Positions 1-11,900 of a stretch of 64,000 nucleotides of DNA are shown one piece after another (position 1 is the first letter of the stretch; the number at the start of each line of letters is the position of its first letter). Origin of the DNA: Chamaea fasciata (lineage: Eukaryota > Chordata > Aves > Passeriformes > Sylviidae); contig JARCOQ010000008.1 of NCBI GenBank assembly GCA_029207755.1, positions 28,757,021-28,821,020 on the forward strand. The letters run 5' to 3'. The position numbers and the translations under genes are program-made. The notes beneath the pieces are model-generated. The model was not told where the DNA came from, made no database searches, and saw only the letters and a program-made list of their open reading frames with translations.

Positions 1-227
1 ATATATATCAGTATAAACCAAATCCGGCGCAATGAATTTCCATAAATCAGCAGTGCCATAGAAGGGGCAGGATCACCTCCTAAAAGCCATTAAAGACATG
101 CTAGATTGTCTCAACAATACAAATTAACAATTGCATTCTTGCAAGTTTCTCTAAGGGCAGTGCAAATATGCAGAAAAAAATCCATTACTGAAATAACAGC
201 TAATCAATAATTCAGGGCTATGCAGAA

Positions 228-238
228 ATGCATATGCA
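228..238. promoter_or_regulatory. POU-dimer (MORE-like) motif
   Basis: ATGCATATGCA matches 11 of the 12 bases of the palindromic MORE element (ATGCATATGCAT) bound by Oct-type POU dimers. It stands alone in AT-rich sequence, and a chance occurrence is quite possible. Confidence 0.2.
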
Positions 239-1943
239 CGAGGCAATACAAATCACTGTCAGCTTCTGGAGTTCTTCTCCTGTTCCTGCTTTAATGTTTC
301 CCTAGCATAGTTTTAGAATATTGAGTTATTCAGGTGCTTAAGGAACAAGATGAAGCAATTTTATCAAAGTGAGATTTGTTCCTCCTCTGCATTTTCAAAA
401 AACAGGGAAGATGAGATTCAGGTAGGTGGACAGGTTTGAAGTGAGAGCAATTTGCACTAAATCTTTTACAACTTTGAAAGAGTTTTCAATATTTGAAGAG
501 TGTCCATTCCACTTCTCTTTTAGATGCTCCTCACTAAACAGGCTGGAGAGGGCCCTGTTCTCATGCACTCTACAAAACATTTGTGGGGGGAAAAGTACTT
601 ACTAAGAAAATAGTTAAACAAAGGAAAATGTTATATTACCCCAAAGGGATCGCTCCTAAATTCAAGATTCACATTCAAAAGACTTAGTGTGGTTGGCTTC
701 TAAAGCAAGTCCCTAAAATAAGCTGTAATAATGAGCTATTGAACATAAAAGGGCCAGCTTAACCCCAACTCCACCTTCTCTGGTTCTTCTGCCTGGAGTA
801 TAAGGTCCGTGTAAGGTCTGTGAAGGGATGTTGTACACTCCCCTCCTTCAAGAGGGCTTCAAGCTGCAGACATTGGATGCAGAGGGGAGCACTGGCGCAA
901 TCAGCTCCAAACCTCCAGAGGCAGATGCTACTCTGACACAATACTGTAGGTTTTCTACAGAGAGCAGATAGATGTAGATGCTCACTCTCATAATGGTGTA
1001 GAGCTCTTTCTCAGAGGCTGCACTTCCCAGAGATACATGCAGGGGAGAACTGGAAGCCCCACAGCTGCACTGTCAGTATGGTCCTAATGCTAAAATTCCC
1101 AATGCCCACAAATCATCATGGGGTTTCCTGCGGCATTTTTACAGCTAAGAGAAACCAGGTTCTGCCTCATCCTGAAAAATCTCTCATCCAGATCAAGGAT
1201 GAGATTATATTCAAATATAATGAGCTCTTAATGCTGGATGAAAAACTTGTAGTAAGGGGCTGTAGGAAAGGCACAACTTCAGCTTCCACTCCATCTCTGG
1301 GTAAAACAGCTCAGTTACCATGGGAACACAGTACCACAGTACCATAATCTCCCATCTACCATGATAAATGCAATCCGGCACCTCAAAACAACCCCTGCTT
1401 TGAACAGTTCCCCCTCTCCTCTTGCACAGGCAAACAGAAGCATGCATGCACACACAGGCACAGAATTACCCCCTGCTGCTACTGGCTGGGATGCACAAGT
1501 ACAACAGAGACAGAACTATGCACTAAGTGAGGGAAAAGCTCAAGGAAAATGCTTTATATTTTCACCGTCTGGTGTCAATCTAAGGCCACTTGAGCCACAG
1601 CTTCTCCAAAGGAAATCAAGGGATGCTAGCTAAGGAAATGACGCTTGATAGGCTTTTTTACACATGCCAACTTGGTTCTTGCAAAGGAGCCTGAAACGTT
1701 CTCAACTGACCATCACCATTAGAATATGAATAATTTTTTTAATCTCTAGACAACTAGGGTGAATTTGTGGCATTTGGGAGCAGCAACCTTCCTCTGAGAC
1801 CATGACATATTAGAGCAAGAGTGAGTGAAGTATTTCACATCAAGTATAACACACCAAGCCCTATTTGTAACAAACATGGTTTACCTGGAAGCTTGGAAAT
1901 GCTTGTTGGAAGTGGGGAGGAGTGGTAATCCATGGCATGCTAG

Positions 1944-1977
1944 ATCCAGTTCATTTAGTACATCCAGTTCATTTAGT
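1944..1977. repeat. Two-copy tandem repeat, 18-base period
   Basis: ATCCAGTTCATTTAGT occurs at 1944-1959 and again at 1962-1977, separated by AC. A local duplication is the simplest explanation. Confidence 0.85.
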
Positions 1978-1980
1978 TCA

Positions 1981-2003
1981 TCACATGTGCATCACACATG
2001 TGA
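1981..2003. repeat. Inverted repeat TCACATGTG / CACATGTGA
   Basis: Nine-base arms surround CATCA, and each arm contains the E-box CACATGTG. It directly follows the 18-base tandem duplication. Confidence 0.7.
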
Positions 2004-2528
2004 TTAGGTCAAGTGGTGAGACACAAGAGATGGCCTATGCTTCCAGTCATTCATCACAGTGAAACTATTTCAAAACCTTCCCATGCCAAGTGGTAATGAA
2101 GTGTGTGGACAATTCAAACTTAAAAAGAAGCAATTTCGGGGAATTCTTACAGAAAATGATGATTCCATATCAGTAACTGTAGTGATATGTAGTTGATTAG
2201 CTATCTATCTCCAGATGTACAAACACTCAAATTATTAAGCAGGAATCAGTCTGATCCTAGACAATAGGGCAGGAATCCAATGACTGAGGAAAGTTACTTT
2301 ATCAAAAAATAGATGTTGGACTTAACACCAATAGTCTATGACCCCTTTTATCTCTGGGCCTCAGAGCACTTTAACAACATTAATTAGCCTTATGACTTAG
2401 CTCTGATACTCATTTTATGAGCACAGAGCAATTATGTCCACGCAGCAGTTAAATGGCACCTATGAGGTCAAAGGAGAGCACCAGTATCCAGCCACCAAAT
2501 CTATCCAGCAACTCATTCCACTAGTAAT

Positions 2529-2553
2529 ATATTTAATATATTATATTAAATAT
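2529..2553. repeat. AT-only palindrome
   Basis: Twelve-base arms (ATATTTAATATA and its reverse complement) meet around a single T. The surrounding 40 bases are almost entirely A/T. This looks like a degenerate TA-rich microsatellite able to extrude a cruciform. Confidence 0.75.
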
Positions 2554-3331
2554 TAATATATTTATCAGATCAGTTCCCATGCTTGGGTGGACAATCTGAG
2601 TGAAGTTTCAAGGATCTGATATTTCCTACAAGTAGAGAGCCCGGAAGTGCAAAGCATTCCCCATAGTGTAAATCTACACCAACATCCCACTGGATGGCAA
2701 GTCTTTGAACCAGCATTTGGAGCCTTAGAAATCTTGTTTTTTCCCTTAACCGAAGTCAGTATTTCATGGAGACCCCTACTGCCATCCAGATACCACAGAG
2801 CATTCATTCCCTCCCTAACCTGCAACCACTGGCTAGAACTGAGAGACCATAACCAGTCAACACCACAGCAAAACCCAGTTTTGCATTGATGACTGTCAGT
2901 GAGGCATGGCTGAGAGAAGGAGGGGTGTTACCACAGCACAAGGAACGAGCCTTAATACCACAATGCTACTAAAGTGGGCACAGGCACAAGGAGGAGCTCT
3001 GCTCAGTCCATCAGCCACAGGCAAGTGTTTTCCTCTCCTGCAGAGCTGAGAGGGAGCAGTGATCAAGGCACTCAAAGGTGTAACATGTTCAGTTCCATCA
3101 CCAACTTGGGGTGTGACTTTCCACATGCTACTTCGCTCTTGTGTTTGTTCCTTCTTTAATAAAAAACTGAGAGAACATCTGTTTTTCCAAATTCAGCCTC
3201 CTCTGCTTTTAAGTTTGGGAGATATGCTCCCTCAATTCAGCCACTCAATATGTATGGAGCTGCACAGATCAAAGATGTCTCCTTTTTTTGAAAAAGCTGT
3301 AAGCAAATAATCAAAAATCATACCCAAAGAT

Positions 3332-3384
3332 GTTTTTTTGCTTGTTTGGAGTTTTTTTTTTTGGTTGTTTGGTTGGGGTTTTTC
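3332..3384. repeat. T/G-rich low-complexity tract
   Basis: T runs are mixed with TTTGG units (tggttgtttggttggggttt). It is the reverse-strand equivalent of the CCAAA-type tracts at 18900 and 24049. Confidence 0.8.
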
Positions 3385-3681
3385 TGTTGAGGTTCACAAA
3401 CTGACTGCTTTATTATTATTAGCTTCAGGTATCCAGATCTCTTTTTAAGGTTCAGATCAATTTAAAGGTAAAGACATGGCTTCAAAACAAAATAGAAAAT
3501 GCAATTTACCTCTCCTCTCAGCTGTTTTTCTTCTTAGACAAACCTGAGTGAACTTGTGAATGAGTTCATCAGCTCCATCTCAAAATTAGCATCTTCCTTT
3601 CTCCTTTTTTCTCTCAAGAAGCTAAGTAAGAATTTGTCTAATTTTACCTGTCTACTTACAAAGAAAACAGATCAGTATTTC

Positions 3682-3790
3682 ATCACAGAATCACTAGGTT
3701 GGAAGAGACCTTTAAGACTGAGTCCAACCCACGCCCTAACACCTCAGCTAAATGAAACCATGGCAGTGAGTGCCACATTCTATCTTCTTT
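3682..3790 (-). mobile_element. CR1 LINE, 3' fragment
   Basis: The plus strand reads ATCACAGAATCACTAGGTTG, then GGAAGAGACC and a 'gagtccaaccca' block, the reverse complement of a CR1 3' end, followed by the 'aaaccatg...agtgccac' interior. Only about 110 bases remain, typical of severe 5' truncation. The copy is intact enough to be recognised by eye and probably postdates the two older relics in this window. It has no coding capacity. Confidence 0.85.
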
Positions 3791-6700
3791 TAGGTACATG
3801 TGATGGGAGGGCTGTTGTGTAGTTGCACCACAGGGAGATTAAGAGTATCTCAATGCATCGCAGCTACCCCAAGCTCTCTCAGAAAGCCTTAGACACTGAC
3901 ATTTTGTAATTGTAAATACATGACATGCCAAAAAACCCCCTTCCCCAAATACTGCCTGTAAGAACTGACTAAACAGCAAGATCTGGGGCACATTTGCAGG
4001 TATGCAGAATGCAGAAAGTGCTCTTGGGTTGACACATTGGAGGGAGGACTGAATACTACTGTATAAGAACAGAGCACCTTCTTTTTTTCCTTGCAGCTGC
4101 ATCTCGAGTTGCTTAACCAACAGGACTGCTCTTTGCATGGGAAGATGATCTGTTTATTTAGCCTGGTTAAATTCTCACTCATTTTCTCCTCAACAAACAT
4201 ACAAATCGATGGTGTAAATACCAGCCAGTTTCACCCGAAGAAAAAAGTGTCAGAAAGGGGCAAGGCTTGAACAAAACCTTTTTACAAGCACAGTGACAGC
4301 CGCTCTTGCTGAAGAAGCAAGCTCAGGACTTCCTGGAAGCCATCAAGCTTATCAACCCCCAGTGAAGAACAGCTGTGAGACCAATGATTTGAGGAAAGAA
4401 AGGCGAGAGGAAAAACTCATTACAATAAACAACTTCCAGTTCCCTTGGGGACACTCCACACTGTCCTATCCCTTCTCAGTTTTGTTTTTTTTTTTTCATC
4501 CTATGACCACCAGTGACTGCTCAAGATATCCTGGTGACACCACACCATGAGGTTCAAATGCCTCCCCACTACTCCCAGCTGGCACAAAACATCAAACCTG
4601 GGCTGTCATTTCTCCCAAATTAGAGAAAGGCAGGGCAGCAGGAAGGCAAAAGGATGTACAGGGTGGTAGGTGCTTCCAGGATCTTCCTGTAGCCTGGTGA
4701 GTGGAGAGATTTTAGCAGATGAAAGCCATTCCCTGCTCTGCACTGTCATCTTCTACACAAATCATGCACAAACAAGGGAACAAAAGAGATGTGTTTGTTC
4801 CAGTTCTATTAGAAACACAAAGATATTGTTTTGGTTGACAATTTGTTTGCTCAGGAAAGCTCAGCTCAATTGCAGGAGTAGCAATTGCTGTGAGGTCCTG
4901 CAGATGATTTAAACAGATAAAGCTAAAACCCCCCCATTCAAATACCATAGGCCTTATTTTTATCATCACAGAGAAGTGACCCTGGTTTGCTTGTGCAACT
5001 TTTCCATGTAAAATAATAAACATGAAAAGACAAAGCTTCCCTTTAGATGTACTTGTACAGTCATTAACTGTGTTCATAAGATGCTGCACCCACAACAGAT
5101 ACGCATCTTTCTTGGAAATGGGACTTGCACTATTTCTTCTGAAGTCTTGGTCGTGTACAAACAGCATCCACTAGCTTGGCTTTGTCTATCTTGTGGCTTA
5201 ATCCTTAGCTGACACATTATGCATGGATGTTTTACATTGTTTCTATTCCAGACTTTCCTAGCAAAAATGCACAAAATCTTGAAAAACAAGCACATTTTTT
5301 TTAGAAGTTGTTAGATGTATTCACTTATAAAGAAAAAGCAGTCACATCTGTGCTACATGAGATGTGTTAGAAGGCCAAGATGTAATTATCTCGTTGGTGG
5401 TTTAAATATAGCTTTCACCAGAGAGAGTTCATCTTCACCCATGCTGTAAATTGGGTTAATTTTTCAGCATGCCAAATGGCAATTTGTTCTCTTAACATGA
5501 ATGGCTTTAGTAGCATCAGCTGCAGCTTCACAATATTAACATATACCCTTTAGAACTCTGAAAAATGAATTATTCACCCTAACTTCAACAACTGCTTCAT
5601 TCTCAAATCAAACAGGCAATATTAACCCTAAATTATTCTGCATTAGAGTAAGCAAGAGCCGTCTGAAAAACAGATGAAGTCAGTATTTACTCCACTGAAA
5701 AATCAAGCATCTGTTTAGACATGCAAGTCTGTGACAGTGTTACCTACGGGAGCAAGAAGTGCTGAGTTGTGAATGTGCAAAATTTTGCAAAGGGACTGCT
5801 CAGTTAAAAGAGCATTGGCTTAGCCCACATAGAATACAGCAAAGTATGTATTTATTTAAATTAATTGCGAAACTCGTGGTGGAATAGTTGGCAGGTACTT
5901 CCACAGATATAACAGAAAATTATGGAGAGTTTGAAGAGGCATAGCTGGTCTGCATTTCTGACAAGACAAGTTTAAGACAAACTTTTACTGATTTCAGTAA
6001 AAGTTCCATGATACAACAAATGAAAAACCAACAAAATCTCCAAAAAAAACAAAAAATCCCAGAAGTGTTTATATTTTTTTTTTTCTCCTGTGGCAACCCA
6101 GATTCTAAACCACTATTTTCTAAACTGGGAAGATTTTCTACATGTTTTTCTAGAAGCTGCCCTATTCAGTTTTTCCAATGTTTTATTCTGTTTTCTTAAG
6201 AATGTATTTATATTTGAGAGCTAGACTACTTTTATGTACAGTAAGCTCAGATCACTTAACTCTACATAAAACAGATAATAATCCTACCTCCAGATATATG
6301 ATGCCTCAAAAATATGTTTGGAAATTATTTTCAAGGACAACCTTTTCTGATGAAAAAAGTTGATGAAACTACAGGTATTCCAAAGGCACTATTTAGTATC
6401 AGGTAAACCTGGAAAGTGTCAGGTTCTCTTCCCAATGTTTCCACCGACAGATTTGTGCACCTCCATGGGTCTGTACGAGTGTGGAGAGGCATATCAGGTA
6501 CACCAGCTTCTCAGAAAACCAAGAACAGCTGCAAAAGTGGAATTAAGCAATTGCACAAAGGCTTTCCCTTCTTAACCCCACTTGATACTTTGTACGTGAC
6601 ACAACTGTAAAAAATTAGACATCCCGCACATTCTGACATTTCATCCTTCCTAAGGAGTGGGGAGGAAATGAAGATTGACTCTGAAGTGTGCACTTGGACT

Positions 6701-8737
6701 TCCCCCCAATTCATGTATTTCTGACCTCTAAGAGAGAGACAATGGAGGTATTTCAAGTGCGTGATGGAACCACCTGTCCCTTTTCCACCCTGTCCCATCT
6801 TTCCTGTTCAACATTCCGTATCTCCAGTGTGAGCAGGTTCCACAGGAACTGTAAGGAGCAGAGGTACTATGATCTCTGTTGGAAGGACTGGTGGTGCACC
6901 AGCTTCCTCCCACACAGAAGCAGATACAAACCTGTTGCCAACGCACTGTGGCTGCCAGACCTGGTCGGGAAGAATTTGGGTTATCTAAGCTATTCTGTTT
7001 GTAAAGCCACCTTCATCTGGGAAGAAGGGGAATTAATTCCACAAAAAGACAATAGATAACATGAGGTCAATTCAGTGCAAAGCAGCAGTGCAAACTTCAA
7101 GGATTATTATTGCTGAAGTGAAGATACTGAGGAATCCCCTGTCAACCCTGCCTCCTTACACACAACACTTCACTCCTTTCTTGTTTCTCCTGCCCATCTT
7201 TCCATGACTACAGGTAAATATTTATTTACACAAAGACTAGCAACAATAGGCCCTCACTGTGATTTAATGAAAGGGTATTTAACTTTAGAGTCTGAGTAAT
7301 TGCCAGAAATAAAATCTGGTTTAAATATTATGGTTTATTTAACACCCCTCTTTTTCAAAATGTAGTGCCCTATTTACAACTTAATTAGAAAGTTTTATAG
7401 AGTTTAAAGAAAAGCTATTCCCATTAGGAGGCCATCAACAACACAAATCTTGTGCAGATGTCTGTAAGACATAAGCTGGCAGCATCAATCACCTGTCTTC
7501 ACTGTCAGTATAGTTAATAAATTATTACTCCAGTACATGAGTTGAGCACAAAAGAAACAGATTTAACCTAGAAAACAATTGGAAGAAAACAGCTGAACCA
7601 ACAACCAACATCTTCTCCAGACCCCTGAATACTGACACATTGAACAAAAATCTCAATGTTCTACTTTTTATCTTTTGTTGGCATCATTTGTGATAGAACA
7701 AATTAATGTAAGATGCTGACAGGTCTACAAAACAAACCTGCGTTGTCCATCAAAAGCAGGAGCAGTTCTAAAGCCTCCCCTAGGCTATCTTGACTTCGCA
7801 ACTGACAGTGAACACATTTTCAATACATAATTCCTTCTAGGTCTTTGAAAAATACGTTAACTTATCTATTGACCTTGGAAACCCATCAGGAACACGAAAT
7901 GTGAGTGAAAAACCCAGTCTCTAACCTCTCTGTAACGCATCTTTGGGTTTGATTCTCCCACCCACAACCATCTGAGCACGCCAGACATAAAACCAGACTG
8001 GCTGCCATGCATTTTCTATTTCCTAGGGGATAAGAAGCAATCTTTGCAGAGTCTGACAATGGGGTTATCCCTGTGAAAGGTGAGTTACACTGATAAAGGT
8101 GGAGCTACTTGGGCAGCATTCTGCCCTCTTCTCACCCTCTACCTATGATGCTAAAAGGGCAATCAGATCAGGCATCTGACACCCAGGCCCATCCACCTTT
8201 TGGGTCACAACTCAGCATACACACAGTCCCAACAGTCAGAAAAGATGTGCCTAGAGCTCCCTGATTAAAATCCCCCCAGGTAACACACACATTTCAGTAA
8301 CTTGAAATGATAGGCCACTGCACTGTAGCTACAAATCAACTGCACCACACTGAACTGTAATTTTAGCCTATTTGTTTGCAATGCAGTCTAGGCCTCTGTA
8401 ACAGAACCATTTTGTATCCGCAATTGCATGTGGGAGGAGGTGTGGGCAAGTGGATGGCAGGTGCAGTATAATGAAGCCACAAACTATGCAGTGATGAGGT
8501 TGCCCATAAATAAAAAAGGCCTTCAGGTAGCCATATTTCTCAAGAGCAGTGACAATCAATCAGCTTTACACAGATGACCTGGAAACATCTCTTGCATTCC
8601 ATTTTATCTACACTGCTCTCCATGTTTTTCTTACCCTCTATTCTGAAAAGGAAGACCTTAAATCCACTGTCAAGATCATCAAGCTTCCCATTGAGCAAAT
8701 AAACAGTGAGTGCATATTCAAGAGACAGAAGCGGAAA
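3791..8737. other. Non-coding; one AT-rich motif-dense patch
   Basis: The longest frame here (151 codons, minus, 4712-5167) starts at an ordinary Met, is interrupted by no recognisable domain and has no flanking splice pair. About 5350-5720 is dense in TAAT/ATTA cores and lacks simple repeats. I see no other structure. Confidence 0.55.
4485..4496. repeat. T homopolymer
   Basis: A run of 12 T. No LINE or pseudogene 3' end is recognised beside it. Confidence 0.8.
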
Positions 8738-8975
8738 TAAGACAAGAGGCAATGGGCAGAAACTGATGCACAGGAAGTTCCACCTGATTATAAGAACTTC
8801 TTTACTGTGCAGGTGACTGAGCACTGGAACAGACTGCCCAGGGAGAGTGTGGAGCCTCCCTCACTGGAGATATTCCAGAACTGTCTGGACACAATCCTGT
8901 GCCATATGTTCTAGGATGACCCTGCTTGACCCAGTGTGGTCCCTTCCAACCCTACCCATGCTGTGATTCTGTGAA
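8738..8975 (+). mobile_element. CR1 LINE, 3' fragment
   Basis: The fragment opens with 'gacaagaggcaatgggcaga' and 'caggaagttccacctgatta', the end of the CR1 reverse-transcriptase ORF. It continues through 'gagcactggaacagactgcc', 'tccctcactggagatattcc' and 'gtcccttccaaccctaccc' and ends at the GATTCTGTGAAA-type 3' terminus. About 240 bases survive. The reading frame is broken and no functional protein is possible. Orientation is plus. Confidence 0.92.
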
Positions 8976-11900
8976 ATGTGCCCACAGGGCCACCAGAGAG
9001 CAAGGTCTGTGAGCACACCATCACACAAAGATGAAACGGCAGTTTAAGGTGAGTTACCTGTCACAGACTGAGACAGAACGGCATTATTGACTGTTGTGAC
9101 TCTCTCTCATCACTGTTTTACAGTGACCCTTGAGAGCCTTTTTAGTGCAAACTAGTATGCACAGAAACACTGGAATATGTCCCCCTGAGCATCCAGTGCC
9201 AGGGACTGCTCTCCCAGTCTGTTTAATTTGTGTTCCCAGCTTGACTTTCTGTCTCTTTGGTTATTCCAGTTTCAGTATTTCTAAGGTTATTCTCCCTCAG
9301 AAGGTTTATCTACAGAAAGCCTTGATTCTGGAATGAGGCATAATAGCTTTAAAGTGCAACAACCATTTCAGAATATGAAATAAAATGTTGCTCTTGCAAA
9401 GTACTTTATTGTACAATAACTGCTTGGGCCAGCTTCCTGCAGAAGAACTTGCTGTGGTTTTACCAGAAAGAAGAAGATGAAGGAAAGCATCCCTTCCCTG
9501 TGCCAGGACAGATTTCTTTACACCCCAGTTCAAATCAGTCCAGTTTCAAGTGTCACAAAACTTTGGCTGTGAAGAGATATCAACTCTTAGAATCCGCTTG
9601 TTGCAATGAGAAGCATCACCATCCACAGCTACTTGTCACCAGGCCTTTTCTGGGTATCACAGCAGAAAAACATGGGAGCAGTAGGGCAACAGTGGCAGCA
9701 GGTCCATCTTCCTTTGGACAACAGGACATGGAGCCCACATAGATGTTTTCCACACCCTCCACAGCAAAGGTGGCAAACACACAGGTGGGAAAAAATCCTG
9801 CAAATTGCCTTTAAACTGTTTGGATGCTGCCAGCAGCACGTGCAGTCCAGCCCCTAACTTACAGCTCTAGAGAGCTGCAGGGCTTGCTGCTCTGCCTACC
9901 CTGAGGATGTATCCCCCTAGTCTCAAGGCAGGTGAACTGCATGGGCAGAGCAGTGCTTTCCTTGAACTCCAGCCCTTCCCAGTGCTGTCCATGAACTCCA
10001 GCCCTTCCCAGTGCTGCAGCACTGCGGGTTCAGGTGGTGCCATCGGGTGTTAGCCCAAGGTACTGTCCATCCACGGAGAACACCGCACACATCCTGCCCT
10101 CCAAAGCAGCATCACAAGGCCTGCCCGGGGAGTCAGTCAGTGGGAAAAACAAAGATGACCCCTGGAAAAGTTTCTGTGCTTCCCACAGGCCTTTCCCCTA
10201 TACATTAACTCCTGCTGTCCCCTTCAGAAATCAAATAATTTAGTGTTTCTGACACAACGCCCTGGCCATTCATCCCACCTGCGTTACACTCCCATTTATG
10301 CAAAGCTAGTATTTTGAGTTTTTTATTTCCCTCCAAACATTCCCTGGCTCCTGATGAAATCCCAGGCTGCCACCCTTTCAATCACCTCTTCCTCCTCAGC
10401 AGAGAGGCTGGGACATCTCTCACGTTTAACCTTGCCCCTACACAAATATGCAGCACAGCTTCGTTTCCCTTATACGGTGTCTCTGCTTATTGCTGATGGT
10501 GGTAGTTTTCGTTGGTATCAAATCACAGCTAGATTGCTATCCCATAGTGTTTACAGTCTCCTTTAATGTATATTTTGGAAATGCTAATGAAAACAATTTT
10601 TAAAGAGAAGAAAGGAATGGCATTCAAATTGTTCATAGAGCATGAAGAAAAAAACCCCATCTTGTCAAGATTTGCTGTGGGTCTCTGACACTCTCCTTTC
10701 TTATTTAATGGCAGTCACAGGCTCCCATGGGGAGAAACACACTTCGAAGCCTTCTGAAAATCACAATGCATTGTTTAGAGTTGAAGTTTTATAGGGTACA
10801 GGCTTTGAACTGGTCCCTGATACCAAATCTGATCATTGTTTGCGCATGAGAAGATTGTTTTAATCAAAACTGGAATGGTTTTTCCACGAAGCAACGCATG
10901 CAGTGAATACAGAAAGTCTTCCAGGGTATGCCACTAACACCCGAGAAGAAGCAAAAAATACAGCTATGGCTACAGAATAGCTGGATCCTGCACTCTGCTG
11001 CCTTTGACAGGAATGCCCTACACAAAGGTACAAAACTGGTTACATTCTCCTCTGCACAGACCTCAAAACTCACGTTTCAGTCTAATTAACATATACCTAC
11101 AGTATTGTGCTGTTGAAGAAAACGAATAAACTGTTTTGTACTCATCTTTCTCATTACAGATCTCTTACAGCTTATCATATTAATAATATTCCAGCTCTTA
11201 AGGGGGGGAAAAACCCCTCCTGTGCCAGAGAAAAGTGTCTTGAATTCTCACATGCACCTAAACACTAAGTTAATCAAATAGTAATAAGTCATACAAGTTA
11301 CTTTTAAGCTGCTAACACAGGATGAACCCCAGCTTTGCTGTGCACAGGATGAATTTTTTAATAGTGTTCTCTCTAGCTGTAATCACTGATAAGGCTTTTG
11401 CAACACTTTTAGAAAGAAAATGATGTAATTTTGCAGCATTATGCATTATTCTGGGAGTGAAATAAGGGCAAGCTTTCATCCTACTTCCATAAAGAGGAGC
11501 AGTTCAGAATTCAGAGCCTAAGGATAGGACAAACTAGAGAGACTGTGTCACCTGTTGGCACAACTGCTTGTGCTCTTTTGGCTGCTCTGACCTTTGGGCC
11601 TTTCTGAATTATGGTAATCGTGTGAGGATGTCCCATGGGCCACAGCACTGCTCAGAAGCTGTGCTGCATTAGGGATTGTAGATGTGTCTAATCACATCAG
11701 CCCTGCCTATAAAATCACTGCCCTCTGAAGCTTTTATGCTGGAGGGATCCTGCTGCAGCCACACACAGAATTAGAGCATTTACAGTCCCTGCTAGCAGTT
11801 TAAGATTGGAGGACTGTCAAAGGGCAAGGATTTCACCCAAAAGAGGGAGCAAAATGGTACTTAAAAACGCCATGCAGAGTGCTCAGGCTCATTCAGTCTG

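Larger units (their letters stand above)
1..3681. other. Non-coding; no gene recognised
   Basis: Open frames here are under 100 codons, overlap on both strands and lack paired splice sites or protein-like composition. The region contains the MORE-like site, the 18-base duplication, the AT palindrome and the T/G tract listed separately. The rest is unique-looking, AT-leaning sequence. Confidence 0.6.

Noticed and set aside
4712..5167. Longest ORF in the window (151 codons, minus)
   Set aside because: No domain, no splice-site pair, ordinary Met context and uneven composition. Its length is within chance for 64 kb in six frames.
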